64,000 bases of DNA, taken from contig NW_023503423.1 in NCBI RefSeq assembly GCF_014529535.1, positions 9,013,340 through 9,077,339 of the forward strand, read 5' to 3'. The DNA comes from Bradysia coprophila (Eukaryota; Arthropoda; Insecta; Diptera; Sciaridae). The notes under the pieces are model-generated. The model was not told the origin of the DNA and made no database searches. It saw only the letters and a program-made list of their open reading frames with translations. How positions within the stretch are numbered: position 1 is the first letter of the stretch; every line of letters begins with the position of its first letter. This document shows, one piece after another, positions 1 through 9,964 of the stretch. The position numbers and the translations under genes were made by a program.

Positions 1-626
1 TCAAAATGAGTGTGCCCCATCGGGTTCAGTTAAATTAACTGGTTTGTTCCTAATTAACTGGACTTTTACATACAAATTTTGACGTATCACCCATCGAGAC
101 CAGTTGAATAAGTGGTTTTCTTTCTCTCTTTTTCCGCTCTTTTAACACTGGACAAAAAAACTTTTGTTCTTCGAAATTTATTTTTGAACGGTAGAAGTGG
201 CTTAAAGTGTGTTGGCCGAGTTTTCTAGGAACACATCTCAATTTGACGCTAAAGGGAAAGTGCTCGTCCTAAACGACAAATGACATTTTATAATAAAATT
301 TGCAACGAAGGGTCGGTCGTGTGAGAAAACGTCAGAAATCAAAAATTTGACCTGGCTCCCACGACAGAAATTTGATCTTTAAATTTAATTCGTCGTCTGT
401 GACAAGCATCATTAATTTAACATCAACTTCGATTTTCATCAATGTGTTGCTGACATATGCACTGGACCTTCTCTTCATTTAGCGCTCAAAAACAAACAAG
501 AACGGCCCTCACGAAGTTATGCCTTATGAATATAACAAAATCAAAATTGGTGTTTGGAAATTGAAAAATTAAATTTTCGCTGAAAACCCTGTCGTGCGAA
601 GGACTTAGACAAGTTGAAAATTTTAG
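1..626. other. No gene recognised; AT-rich flank
   Basis: I see no convincing coding exon or structured repeat here. If the membrane-protein exon starting at 627 is real, its upstream exon or exons should lie in this stretch or to the left of the window, but I could not pick one out. Confidence 0.4.
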
Positions 627-1392
627 ATGTTTGGAATGACAAGCCTTTCCATAAAAAGTTTATTTTTCAATTGCATTCTATCTTTGGAACCGTTGGTTTG
701 GCATCAATTTGGATTCTCTTCGACGTGCTACGGCTGAGATACACAAAAAATTACCTTCACAAACGTCATAGAGAACAAATGCTTTTCGTGTCGAGTATCA
801 AGCCTTCATCTTATTGATATACGTGTGGGCTATTCTGTCTAATTTTCTGTCCTATTTTCTTCACTTGGTAAACAAGTAACTAGTTTACCGAGTAAAGAAA
901 ATAGGAAATTCCAACAACAAGAGCGATATTTACGGCCAGAGCGAAGCGAGGTGAACACAACGTTTTTCATGCATAAATGTTATCTTTTGCCGTTTTTCCG
1001 CTGACAATTCGGAATTCTTTGTTGTGAAAAGCGTTGTGTTTAACTCGGGAAAAAAATTAGAAATTGCATTTTCTCGGGTGAATTGTGAAACAACACTCTA
1101 GAAGTGCAATTTCCAACTTGTCTTTCCTCGTTGAACAAATAACTGCTTCTTGTTGGTATCTTATTTAATATGGCATCACCCTACCACATTTTCAAAATTC
1201 CCCTTTCGGAACTCTTTTCAGGCAACTGCTATTATCCTGTCCTGCATCGTGTACGACCATCATATATCAAATGTTGGTATCTTCGGTGTGATGATATTCT
1301 TTTTTGCAATATTTCTACGTGTCTACAGTCAGCATCGCATGCAAGCTATCCGAAAACGCGCCGAAGCAGCTAAATTACGAATGAACACTTAA
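627..1392 (+). CDS. 3' part of an unidentified small membrane protein gene
   Basis: Two exons can be joined in frame. The first runs 627-787 after a TTTTAG acceptor; its donor is GTGTCG and its first codon is completed by one base from a missing upstream exon. The second runs 1222-1392 after TCTTTTCAG and ends in TAA. The joined product has a hydrophobic segment in each exon (around FGTVGLASIWILFDVL and VGIFGVMIFFFAIFL), each followed by a basic stretch, and a charged tail ending KLRMNT. This suggests a small multi-pass membrane protein with cytosolic basic loops. I do not recognise the family. A polyadenylation-type AATAAA lies near 1757. The 5' end is missing, and the second exon is better supported than the first. 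Confidence 0.4.
851..906. repeat. Short hairpin in the intron, related to a repeat at 42.4 kb
   Basis: CCTATTTTCTTCACTTGGTA is followed about 10 bases later by its near-perfect complement, TACCGAGTAAAGAAAATAGG. The adjoining 890-960 stretch (AGGAAATTCCAAC, then AAGAGCG, then CCAGAGCGAAGCGAG) resembles the reverse complement of 42415-42515, so this is one member of a dispersed family. Confidence 0.5.
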
Positions 1393-2007
1393 AGTTTAAA
1401 TTAGATTTTTAAAACAGAATTAAAGTAAGAAATTGTGTCTCGATGTTATGTGATGTGGTTGTAAACGTAATGGTTAAAGGAAATGACCAAAGCTTTGAGT
1501 GGAAAAAAGAATCTGAATATTCTGGCGATGCTTAACATTTAGCTTAACACAAAAAAGGTTTCCTGAATAGAGTCTATTTTTGAGAGTGTGTATTCCGTAC
1601 GCACACTTTTCGTTTAAGCTTTTTAATGACAAAAATTGATGTAAGAATTTAGTTTATAAATTTCTTCTGACTGTGTGTCTTGATGTACAGATATAATGTA
1701 TGTTGCTTATTTGTTACACTGAGTGATTGTATAAATTATTATTGATTTAGCGCTTAATAAATGTGGCAACATTTTGTTTAACATTTTCATTTACTATAAA
1801 TCAATCTCTTAGTTCGCACTATTGAGAGAGCTTGAAACTTCTTTAACCGAATTTACACGTTGTGTCATTCATATCTGTGTCGACAATAGATAGGGCACTG
1901 GTGGGTGAATTTTATTCAACGACTCGGTGTGAAGTTTAATCAAATATCCGCAGTTTCGATTTTTTTTAGAGTGGTTTGCGCTCCTGGGTCTCGATATCTA
2001 ATACTTC
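1393..2007. other. 3' flank of the membrane-protein gene; no gene seen
   Basis: This holds the probable 3' UTR of the upstream gene, with AATAAA near 1757, and then unremarkable AT-rich sequence up to the target-site duplication of the LINE. No further feature is supported. Confidence 0.5.
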
Positions 2008-2019
2008 TTCAGGCAATAT
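2008..2019. repeat. Target-site duplication of the jockey-like LINE (3' side)
   Basis: TTCAGGCAATAT occurs here directly next to the poly(T) run and again at 6668-6679 on the other side of the element. A perfect 12-bp direct repeat flanking a poly(A)-tailed element is the usual footprint of target-primed reverse transcription. Confidence 0.92.
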
Positions 2020-2201
2020 TTTTTTTTTTTTCAAAAACACCTTTATTGGTATGAATAGTACAATCTTAACTATTTGTTAATTTATTACTAGGGTTGAGTT
2101 GTACTATCTTCCTTTTACTTGCGTAATTAGAAGAAAGTAAGACTTGTGTGGGTTTTACGACCCAATGGTCGAGTCCCTATGCGGTGTGCTGTTTTCATCC
2201 T

Positions 2202-4859
2202 TCATGTCAGTTCGTGGGGTTTAACACGTTTCAGCCTCCTTATTTCATTTGTTATATCTAGTAATAAGATGGCTTCTACGTTGGTGTGGTGAAGCAGTCT
2301 TTTTTCGTGTTTGATGGCGTTTTCCCGAATTACATCGGCAACCCATTGTATTTTTAAATCTTTGTGAATTTCTTTGTTTGTCACGTAACGATATGCGTTG
2401 GTGATCATGCGAAGAAAGTTGTTTTGACTTGTTTGGATGATATCTGTGTTTGATTTTTTAGCACAGCCCCAAAGAGTAGAGCCGTACATCCAGATAGGTG
2501 CGAAAATTGATTTGTAAATCAATCTTTTACAATACAGGTTAAGTTTAGAGTTGTATCCGACTAACCAGTACATTTGTCTCGTTTTGTGTTTGATTTGCTC
2601 AGCTTTTTGCTTCACATGATGTTTCCAGTTTAGTTTGTTGTCCAGGTTTAATCCTAGATATTTAGCTGACTCTGCCTGCGGAATGGGAATCCCATTGAGG
2701 TAAATGCGGAGATTGCTGTTTATGTGACGCAATGCGAAAGTGACGTGATTAGATTTTGACTCATTGAGTTTTATTTTCCAATCGATGGTCCACTGATTTA
2801 TTTTATCCAAAGCATTTTGTAAATGTTTAACTGCCTCCGACTGCGATGTATCTGTTGCCATGATCGCTGTGTCGTCTGCGAAGGTTCCAATGAAAGAGTT
2901 TGTGGTTACAGGTATGTCAGCAGTATATATAGTGTATAAGAAAGGTGCCAATACACTTCCTTGTGGTACTCCTGCTAGTATTGGATAGAAGTTTGAATAG
3001 GTTTCTTCGTCTTTTACTCTGAACGTTCTCTCCGATAGGTATGATTCAAGCAGTTGACAGTAGTTGCCTGGAAAGAGTGTACTCATTTTATATGTGAGTC
3101 CTTCGTGCCACACTTTATCAAATGCCTGTGATACATCCAGGAATGCTGCCGGGCAGTACTCCTTTTTTTCGAATGCACTCTCAATTTTAGTAGTGAGTCT
3201 ATGAATTTGTTCAATTGTTGAATGGTTGTTTCTAAAACCGAATTGAAAATCGGGGATTTTCACCAAAGGTTTTAGTCGTTTTATCAGCAACTTCTCGAAT
3301 ATTTTTGAGATTGTGGGTAGCAGTGAGATCGGCCTGTACGAGGTTACTTTTTCTGGCGGTTTATCTGGTTTTCTTAGCATAATTACTTGCGCAATTTTGA
3401 AGCTTTTTGGTACATAATTGAATTTAAGGCATGCATTGAACAGATATGTAATCATGTACACCGCATGTGCTGGCAGTTCTTTCAATACTCCTGGTGCTAA
3501 TTCATCTATACCTGGAGCCTTTTTCTTGTTTAGTTTATCTATTTCTGTTGCAATTTCATATGGAGTGAATTTTTTGAACTTTTTGTCAGGTCGGTAGGTT
3601 GGTGTTGTGTCTACATTTGATTGTATGTCATTGTGAGGTTGAAAGACTTCTGCAAGATGTTTTGCAAAGAATTCCGTTTTTTCAGTATCCTTTCGTAACC
3701 AAATACCTCTGGAGTCTTTTATGGGAGGGATTTGGACGCATGGGCGTTTGAATCGTCTCGTCGCTTTCCATAGAGAGTAGTCTCTATCTTTACTCGAACT
3801 TAAATTGCTTAGGTAGTTTTCAAAACTTTCTTGTCTATACTGCTTTGTAACTTTATTAACTCTGTTACTAATATTGTTGAAGATTCTTTTGTCACTTTGG
3901 TTTCTGCTCCTATGCCAAAGTCTTCTCGCTTTTCTCCTTTCCTTGATAAGCTCTCTTATTTCGGCTGGATAATTGATTTCGTGAATAAGTTTTTCTTTTG
4001 GTTCCGGAGTTGCTGTTCTTGCCGCAATTTGCAGAAGATTGATAAAATTTTCCGTTTGTAGATCAAGCTCCTGTTTTGATTTCAGGCTAGCGTTGAGGTT
4101 GATTGACTCTTCAACTAAATTTCTGAAGAGTTCCCAGTCGGTGCATTTGTTAGTTAGATTTTCTTTTTTCTTTTTTAGTATGACTGTAGCATTGAGATTA
4201 AGAATCACTGGTGTATGATCTGATGTCAGGTCCACCATGTTTACTACTTCCATGTTGTTGTGTGATATTCCTCTTGAAATGAAGAAATCCAATAGATCTG
4301 GTACCTTTTTCTGGTCTGTAGGCCAGTACGTTGGCTTACGGCCGGAGTGGTAACTACAGTTTTCTTTTTTGATTGCGTTTAGAAGACCGTTGCCTTTAAC
4401 CGGAGTTATCAGCCTCGCTCCCCATGCTGTGTGTTTCGTGTTGAAGTCACCTCCAATGATGAACCTTTGGCCCAATATTCCGAAGATTTCCATCCATTCT
4501 GAATATATTGGAGTAGATTTTGGTGGGCAATATGCGGCAGCTATATTTACATCTTGATTGTTGAACTGAATTGTAATTACAGTCGCTTGTATAAACTCTT
4601 TCTGTATGCTGTTTTGTGTATGATATTTTATATTTTTTTTAATGATTATCGCTGAGCCACCCCTGGCTCTTTCGTTCGGATGATTTGTCCAGTGGACTTC
4701 AAAACCTTTAATTGTTATGTGACTTTTTTCGGTGAAATGTGTTTCAGATATAAAAGCAATATCTATGTTGTTTATTCGTAGGAAAATTTCCAACTCTTGA
4801 GCCCTAGCGTTGAGCCCATTTGCGTTCCAGTTCATGATGCGCAGGAACTTGCTTATCAT
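2202..4859 (-). CDS. LINE ORF2: apurinic-type endonuclease and reverse transcriptase
   Basis: The product is 885 aa. The N-terminal ~220 residues form an exonuclease-endonuclease-phosphatase domain: MNWNANGL at the start, ISETHF with its Glu, the GGDFN motif, and SDHTPV near residue 215. This domain nicks target DNA. The reverse transcriptase follows at about 430-700, with KAPGIDELAP, the YRPISLLPTISKIFEK block, FLDVSQAFDKVWH, the GVPQGSVLAPFLY block and the catalytic FADD in GTFADDTAIMA. A C-terminal extension carries the KYLGLNLDNKLNWK segment typical of jockey elements. The ATG overlaps the ORF1 stop as ATGA, suggesting translation by termination and re-initiation. No frameshift or stop is present. 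Confidence 0.93.
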   Translation of the reverse strand: MISKFLRIMNWNANGLNARAQELEIFLRINNIDIAFISETHFTEKSHITIKGFEVHWTNHPNERARGGSAIIIKKNIKYHTQNSIQKEFIQATVITIQFNNQDVNIAAAYCPPKSTPIYSEWMEIFGILGQRFIIGGDFNTKHTAWGARLITPVKGNGLLNAIKKENCSYHSGRKPTYWPTDQKKVPDLLDFFISRGISHNNMEVVNMVDLTSDHTPVILNLNATVILKKKKENLTNKCTDWELFRNLVEESINLNASLKSKQELDLQTENFINLLQIAARTATPEPKEKLIHEINYPAEIRELIKERRKARRLWHRSRNQSDKRIFNNISNRVNKVTKQYRQESFENYLSNLSSSKDRDYSLWKATRRFKRPCVQIPPIKDSRGIWLRKDTEKTEFFAKHLAEVFQPHNDIQSNVDTTPTYRPDKKFKKFTPYEIATEIDKLNKKKAPGIDELAPGVLKELPAHAVYMITYLFNACLKFNYVPKSFKIAQVIMLRKPDKPPEKVTSYRPISLLPTISKIFEKLLIKRLKPLVKIPDFQFGFRNNHSTIEQIHRLTTKIESAFEKKEYCPAAFLDVSQAFDKVWHEGLTYKMSTLFPGNYCQLLESYLSERTFRVKDEETYSNFYPILAGVPQGSVLAPFLYTIYTADIPVTTNSFIGTFADDTAIMATDTSQSEAVKHLQNALDKINQWTIDWKIKLNESKSNHVTFALRHINSNLRIYLNGIPIPQAESAKYLGLNLDNKLNWKHHVKQKAEQIKHKTRQMYWLVGYNSKLNLYCKRLIYKSIFAPIWMYGSTLWGCAKKSNTDIIQTSQNNFLRMITNAYRYVTNKEIHKDLKIQWVADVIRENAIKHEKRLLHHTNVEAILLLDITNEIRRLKRVKPHELT

Positions 4860-6226
4860 TTTTTGTTTTTGTTGACTTTAGTTTTTTGGGCAGTCGGTTT
4901 GTTTTCCAACTTTGCCAATCGGTTTGACAAAAGTCCAATACTTAGGTCAATATTGGTTTTTAGTTGTGTGAGCAATGACAGTATATCTGCGTTTGACGGC
5001 TCGTTCGTTTCAGAGTTTTCAATTTTGTTTGATATTTTATTTTCTTTATTTTCCAAATTTTTTGTGACTTGCGCGAAAGTTAGTCCTTTTTTGACTTCCT
5101 TGTATTTTGTTGTAACTTCTAAGTTTTTTTCACTGAGCCGGTTTACTACCGACTTGGTTTGGTTTTGATTTTTGATTTTTTTCTGATATGTTGGGCAACC
5201 TTTATAATTTGCTGTGTGTCCTTCATTTTGGCAAAGGGCACATTTCGGAGTTACGTTTGGTCTCTTCGTACAGGCGCTTGTAGCATGTTTTCCGGCACAT
5301 TTGACGCAAACTGGATTTCTCGTACAAAAATTTTTTGTATGTCCTAGTTGCTGGCAGTTTATGCACTGAGGGATGGATTTTATTTGTTTGGGAGGTTCTA
5401 CTGTTATCTTACAGTGTAGAATGTTTTTAACAGCAAAAATCTCTTTATTGTTTTCTTTTTGTTTCAATTCAATTAGGAATAGAGGAAATTTTTTTTCCTC
5501 TGTAGTTCCGTCTTTGCCTTTGGTTTTTTTAACTATGTTTGTGATTTTAGTAGGCTCGTGGCCTAACTCAATTAAATCATCTGTTATTTCTTTTACATCA
5601 CACGATGGATGTAATCCTCTAATGACTGCACGAAAGCTTTTTTCACTTTTTAACTGGTATGTATAATATTCAATACCTTTGAATTCACTTTCTTCGGAAC
5701 TTTGATTCTCAATGAATTTTTTGACTTTCCTGTAGTCTTCTTCGTTTTGCAGAGTGACTTTTACGTCATTGCTGGCGACTGATTTGAACTGTGCTGTTGT
5801 AGCCATTTCCAAAATTTTTTTGCTGAATTTGTTAAAATCGGTTACATTGCTTACATTAAAAGGTGGCGGCAATGGCGGATTTTTCTGGTTTGATTCCGTT
5901 AATTTCGGTGATTTTTCTTTGGTGGATGAATTTTTTTGGTTGTTGTTTTTGCGTCTTCTTTTAACTGATTGAGTTTTAAATGGATCAATTTCTTTTTCCA
6001 AATCACTTTCATCTGTGGTATAGACGATTTGTTTTCCGTCATCTCCAGATTTTAAATGATCCGTTATAGCTTTTTGTAGTGAATTTTCTAGCTCAGCTAT
6101 CTTTTTCTTTAGCTCGTCATTTTCAGCACAAAGTTTTTGAGCTAAATTATTGTTTTGTATTAGCAGATCATATTCTGATTGCTTAATTTTAACACTGGGT
6201 TCATTTTTTGGCGATGAGCCAAACAT
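4856..6226 (-). CDS. LINE ORF1: Gag-like nucleic-acid-binding protein with CCHC knuckles
   Basis: The product is 456 aa. The N-terminal part (about residues 15-55) is a charged, probably coiled-coil stretch, followed by a Lys/Asn-rich linker. A PRE_C2HC-like central domain leads into three cysteine-histidine knuckles at roughly residues 285-345, beginning CINCQQLGHTKNFC, then CVKCAGKHATSAC and CALCQNEGHTANYKGC. In jockey-type elements this protein packages the RNA. The tail is Lys/Asn-rich. Its stop codon overlaps the ATG of ORF2 by the sequence ATGA. The reading frame is intact. Confidence 0.92.
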   Translation of the reverse strand: MFGSSPKNEPSVKIKQSEYDLLIQNNNLAQKLCAENDELKKKIAELENSLQKAITDHLKSGDDGKQIVYTTDESDLEKEIDPFKTQSVKRRRKNNNQKNSSTKEKSPKLTESNQKNPPLPPPFNVSNVTDFNKFSKKILEMATTAQFKSVASNDVKVTLQNEEDYRKVKKFIENQSSEESEFKGIEYYTYQLKSEKSFRAVIRGLHPSCDVKEITDDLIELGHEPTKITNIVKKTKGKDGTTEEKKFPLFLIELKQKENNKEIFAVKNILHCKITVEPPKQIKSIPQCINCQQLGHTKNFCTRNPVCVKCAGKHATSACTKRPNVTPKCALCQNEGHTANYKGCPTYQKKIKNQNQTKSVVNRLSEKNLEVTTKYKEVKKGLTFAQVTKNLENKENKISNKIENSETNEPSNADILSLLTQLKTNIDLSIGLLSNRLAKLENKPTAQKTKVNKNKK

Positions 6227-6371
6227 TTTAATTTAATTATTTATGATTCACAATGTTATTGACACTAAACTATGTTGCATATGAACACTATTTATTGCGC
6301 AGTTAATATGAATCTTTATTCTATACAGATAATTGATTGTTTTTATTTTAAATGTTTCTTTTTTCACTAAA

Positions 6372-6553
6372 TTGTCACTTTTACTCGTATTACAATTGAA
6401 TCACAAGTATGCAACGTAGTACAAGGAAATGTCAATGACTTGGTTAGTCATAATTAAATAGGTTGTCACTCTTACTCATATTACACGTGAATCACAATGA
6501 AATATATGTAATTAATGAAGTGTTGATGACTTGATTAGTCATTCATTAGTAAG
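6372..6553 (-). repeat. Two 91-bp imperfect tandem repeats in the LINE 5' UTR
   Basis: TTGTCACTTTTACTCGTATT begins at 6372 and a diverged copy beginning TTGTCACTCTTACTCATATT starts at 6463. Both continue through a GAATCACAA segment to a GACTTGGTTAGTCAT-like segment. Repeated promoter-proximal monomers are known from some LINE 5' UTRs. That these drive transcription here is inference. Confidence 0.7.
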
Positions 6554-6667
6554 AAATCATTACTGAATTTATTTTTTTTTTAATTTCTGTTTGAACTGTT
6601 TATATTTTTATTAAGAGCAAAATAAAAATACGTCTGTTCACTCGAACGGTCGAATGAAGAATCTTTT

Positions 6668-6679
6668 TTCAGGCAATAT
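6668..6679. repeat. Target-site duplication of the jockey-like LINE (5' side)
   Basis: TTCAGGCAATAT is identical to 2008-2019 and marks the 5' boundary of the element on the minus strand. This suggests a complete, non-truncated insertion. Confidence 0.92.
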
Positions 6680-6829
6680 GAAGGACAAAATAGGATCCGA
6701 TTTTTCGAAGTCGACTTTCCTTTTTTTTAGGAAGTACAACCAGTAAAAAAACGATCTTTTCAACAATCAAATATTTACAATAAATAAAAATCATCAATTC
6801 TATTACGTCCCAAGGTCCCTAAAATGCAA

Positions 6830-7612
6830 CTAAAATTTCTTCGCTGAATCGCAATGGAAACCTTCTGTAGCAGGTAGTCCATAGAGCGCGGTTCCCCAGA
6901 AGCCTTTTGCAACCATGCTACCTAGTGATTGAAAAGCAATAGGTGTGAATAAATAATTATCTTTTAAACAAATGTAATGATTGTGCTTAGATCTTTCGGC
7001 ATTATCAGCAATCGAACCAGCTTTTTTGGATGACTGATTAACATAAGAAGGGGCTAGGGTATCTCTAATGGTTACATCCCATAAAATAGGTCTACCGTGA
7101 CTCCATGGAATTAGAGTCATACCATCCGGTCTTTTCCCGTCATCTCTAGAAATTCCCGGAGGCTATACTAAATTCGAAAACCCTGCAGAAGAAAATGCAT
7201 GAGAAAAGATTTTGTTAACTTCATCATGTCCAGGAATCCATCCTCCGCTTTTATTGCAAGATAAACCATGTAAGCCATCCTTCTTAACATTTTTACCACA
7301 AAGACATTTATGTTCTTCGCATAATTGACAACCTAGTCGAAGACCAACAGCAATTCGTGCAGAATTGTTATCTAATAATAAGCCTAACTGACTCGATGGA
7401 ACTACTTGTAGCCACTTTGAAGATTCTTTAGTAGATGACGCAAGCAGTCGAGCACGAGCAGTTGGCTCACTAGAATCAAACATTTCCGAAAATTTACATT
7501 TGATCCTCGGTAGGTCCCAATTCTTTTGCACTTTCTTGGCTCGAAATCATTTCAACTTCAGGAAATATTTCTCTTGGCAACCAGTCGACGTCAAACCAGT
7601 CCATAAAAACTT
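6830..7612 (-). pseudogene. Decayed C-terminal fragment of a non-LTR reverse transcriptase
   Basis: The frame from about 7531 to 6830 reads through one in-frame TAG at 7163-7165 and otherwise stays open. Recognisable blocks are SSTKESSKWLQVVPS, AVGLRLGCQLC, the Cys/His cluster CEEHKCLCG then GLHGLSC, RPDGMTLIPWSHGRP, LWDVTIRDTLAPSYV and YLFTPIAFQSLG. These are found in the region downstream of the RT catalytic core in a widespread invertebrate LINE family. A frameshift lies near 7540, because matching upstream residues (MDWFDVDWLPREIF) continue in another frame to about 7612. No RT core remains. A related relic lies at 21636-21905. Confidence 0.75.
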
Positions 7613-7694
7613 CTAGTGGCTCACAGTGACCAAAAAATTACTTTTCAGACTATGGTCAGGAACAACTTCATATTACACTGAAAAATCGACGACA

Positions 7695-7940
7695 CGAGAA
7701 ACGACGACTTTCTGAAGAAACGGCGAGTTCCAGAAGAAAAGATGAGTAGTCGCCTATTCTTCAGAAACTCACTTTTTCTTCAGAAAATCGCTGTTTTTTA
7801 ACATGATATAGTGCATATTGCTTGTACGAAATGTTAAAAAGGCGAGAAGAAATGACCACTTCCTGAAGAAAAGGTGAGTTCTTGAAGAATCAGCGACTAC
7901 TCACCTTTTCTTCGGGACCTCGCCGTTTCTTCAGTGCAAT
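7695..7940. repeat. Palindromic element built of CTGAAGAAA-type sub-repeats
   Basis: CTGAAGAAACGGCGAG at 7711 pairs with CTCGCCGTTTCTTCAG ending at 7935, and the sequence between contains further mutually complementary CTTCAG/CTGAAG segments. The whole can fold into a long imperfect stem. It looks like a foldback-type or MITE insertion; no target-site duplication was found. Confidence 0.65.
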
Positions 7941-8357
7941 CAGCTTCATGTGAAAAATCAAAAAATGTAAAATGTAGCGGTACATTGGACCATTCTCACC
8001 TATATTTTTCGCTCACACTAATCTAATTACCGTTTTAATTAAATGAGCTATGACCCTAAAAAGTGCTGGCATTCTTATGCTTCGTGAAACGAAATGTGCC
8101 CATGGTTTTTCGGATTCGGTGAAATTGATCACCATTTGCGAAGCAGTGAAGCAAGTAAATTATTGTTCTCAACGAATAAAGATTTGGAAGATTCTGAATC
8201 TAAAATACAGGAAGACAATTAATACCTCTGATATGGAAGACACACCTCTCAAATATTAATCTAAAAATGCAAATTTTAACTCTTTCGTCAAATAAAACTC
8301 ACAAGATTGAGTACTTGGTCACCAAATTTAAAAATACTCCTCATGAATCAACATACC

Positions 8358-8546
8358 TCGTTGACCCAAATTCCGTGAGTCATTGATTCGATTGTCGATT
8401 TTTTTCTTATCACAACAAAGGAAAACTTCTGCACCAATGTGATTTGCAACGAGATTGTCGAACCGTGTGTTTTCTAGTTTTGTAAAGTCCAAAGTCGCGG
8501 TGCATCCATCAATTAAGAAATAATCTCCGCGGTTTATGCTGCCCAT
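8358..8546 (-). CDS. Possible first coding exon of an unknown gene
   Basis: An ATG at 8546-8544 opens 63 codons rich in charged residues (for example RFDNLVANHIGAEVFLCC), ending at a good donor, CGAG|GTATGT. Its composition looks coding and it ends at a strong splice site, but I found no downstream exon on the minus strand and do not recognise the protein. It could be a chance open frame. Confidence 0.25.
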
Positions 8547-8675
8547 GACGAGAATAGATAAGTTTTTATCTTCCTTATCTCACGACTTTTTATGCGTGTT
8601 TCTGCGGAACCAATAGCCAGTCAATTTTAATCGATCCATTGGTAAACATCTTACGTTAATTCATTATATAATAAA

Positions 8676-9964
8676 ATGACCAAATTACTCGGAGTAATTG
8701 TGTTGTCGTTGGCTGTTTGTACGGCTACAAGTTTAAGTGTTAAACCGCAAGTTGTCGGAGTTAATGAAGTTGACACGAAATCGGTAGTCGACGATTCAAT
8801 AAGAAATTTGTTGGAAAGTCTAAGATACTCACTCAGATGTGGCTTCCCCGATCAAGGTATTCCACCACTAGCTCCTCTTTACATCAAATCGGCTGAAGTA
8901 AATGAAAGGGGACTGTTGTATAAGTAAGTTAAATTGAGTTGCATCCACCAATTGCATCTGACCCAATTTCCTCCTTTCCATTCGTAGCATTCAAGGGAAT
9001 GTTCGTGATTTTACAGTAGCAGGTATCGATGGGTACACCGTGGATACTGCCACGTTAAATGTACTCACACTCCGTGCCTCAATTGGCATAACATTCCCGC
9101 GAATTTCATTGACTAGTCTCTACAATCTCGATGCGTTGCTTTTGCGATTCATTCCCATATTCGGTCATGGAAGACTGGCATTTGATGTTAACGGTAAAAC
9201 GAAACAAAGGTTCTCCACGTCGGATGCAAATTTTAACTTTTCTGTGAAATAGATCTTTCGGTTCAAGCCAATGGACGGATGGTATTGAGTCTTCGGACAG
9301 GGCGTTTGAATTTAACTTCGCTGGACGTTGATGTTAACATGGGATCACCTTTTGTAAGGAAGAGTTAAATTAAATTCAGAGAAATGATGGCAGGCTTACT
9401 GACTCTCACATATAATTCCAGAGTGACAGCACTGGCGTGTACGATTCACGAATGTTAAGCACTATTTTCAATATTGGTTTCGAAAGAATAGTGCAGACCA
9501 TCTTCAACGACAATAAAGAGAATCTTGAGACTGAGCTCGAAAACCTATTGATCCCATTCGCTAATCAATATTTGAACGAACTAACGCTTGCCGATTTAGT
9601 GAATGGTGGAATCGGTGGTGGAACCGGTGGACCACACTTGGATCCCGATACTGGTGATCTTGTATGTTTTGCTGACAAAGAAGAAGAAAAGGATCCGTCC
9701 ACCACCGAGTATGTACCTCTACCTTCTGCAGAGACATCCACGATTGTGAATCCAAGCGAACCCGCTGCAGATACGTCCACGAGCGTGAATCCAAGTGAAC
9801 CGGATGATTTAACAACTGTTCCTGATTCGACAACTGAAAGGGGAAGCGAAAGTACAACATTACAAGCTCCAGATGACGTATCCAATTCAAGTCATTTCTT
9901 CTTTGACAAATTTCAGGTGATGATCTTTACGATCGCTTCGATCATCAGCTTGAGAATTCTGTAA
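8676..9964 (+). CDS. Secreted JHBP/takeout-family protein with Ser/Thr stalk and putative GPI tail
   Basis: Four exons: 8676-8923, 8988-9193, 9253-9353, 9422-9964 (365 aa). Residues 1-19 (MTKLLGVIVLSLAVCTATS) form a signal peptide. The body matches the haemolymph juvenile-hormone-binding/takeout fold: CGFPDQGIPPLAPLYI, NVRDFTVAGIDGYTVD, GRLNLTSLDVDVNMGSPF and a C-terminal helix ending ANQYLNELTLADLV. The family carries small hydrophobic ligands in haemolymph or sensory fluids. Unusually, the fold is followed by about 100 residues of Gly, acidic and Ser/Thr/Pro-rich stalk with a repeated TSTxVNPSEP unit, and then a hydrophobic tail after a Ser-Asn-Ser-Ser site, which resembles a GPI-anchor signal. 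AATAAA lies at 10073. Exon borders come from frame continuity and family similarity. Confidence 0.85.

Larger units (their letters stand above)
2020..6667 (-). mobile_element. Full-length jockey-type non-LTR retrotransposon
   Basis: The element reads on the minus strand. It has a 5' UTR of about 440 bp containing two copies of a 91-bp repeat, ORF1 (zinc-knuckle Gag-like protein), ORF2 (endonuclease plus reverse transcriptase), a short 3' UTR with AATAAA, and a poly(A) tail seen as a T run at about 2020-2031. A perfect 12-bp target-site duplication flanks it. Two open reading frames in this order, no RNase H domain visible after the RT, and the A tail fit the Jockey clade. Both frames are uninterrupted and the duplication is undecayed, so the insertion looks young and the element may still be able to move. 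Clade assignment is from domain order and motifs, not from a tree. Confidence 0.9.

Noticed and set aside
3831-5972. Plus-strand open frames inside the LINE
   Set aside because: They are antisense shadows of ORF1 and ORF2, with no motif of their own.
9561-9890. Two minus-strand open frames of about 107 codons within the last JHBP exon
   Set aside because: They arise from the low-complexity Ser/Thr stalk read on the opposite strand.
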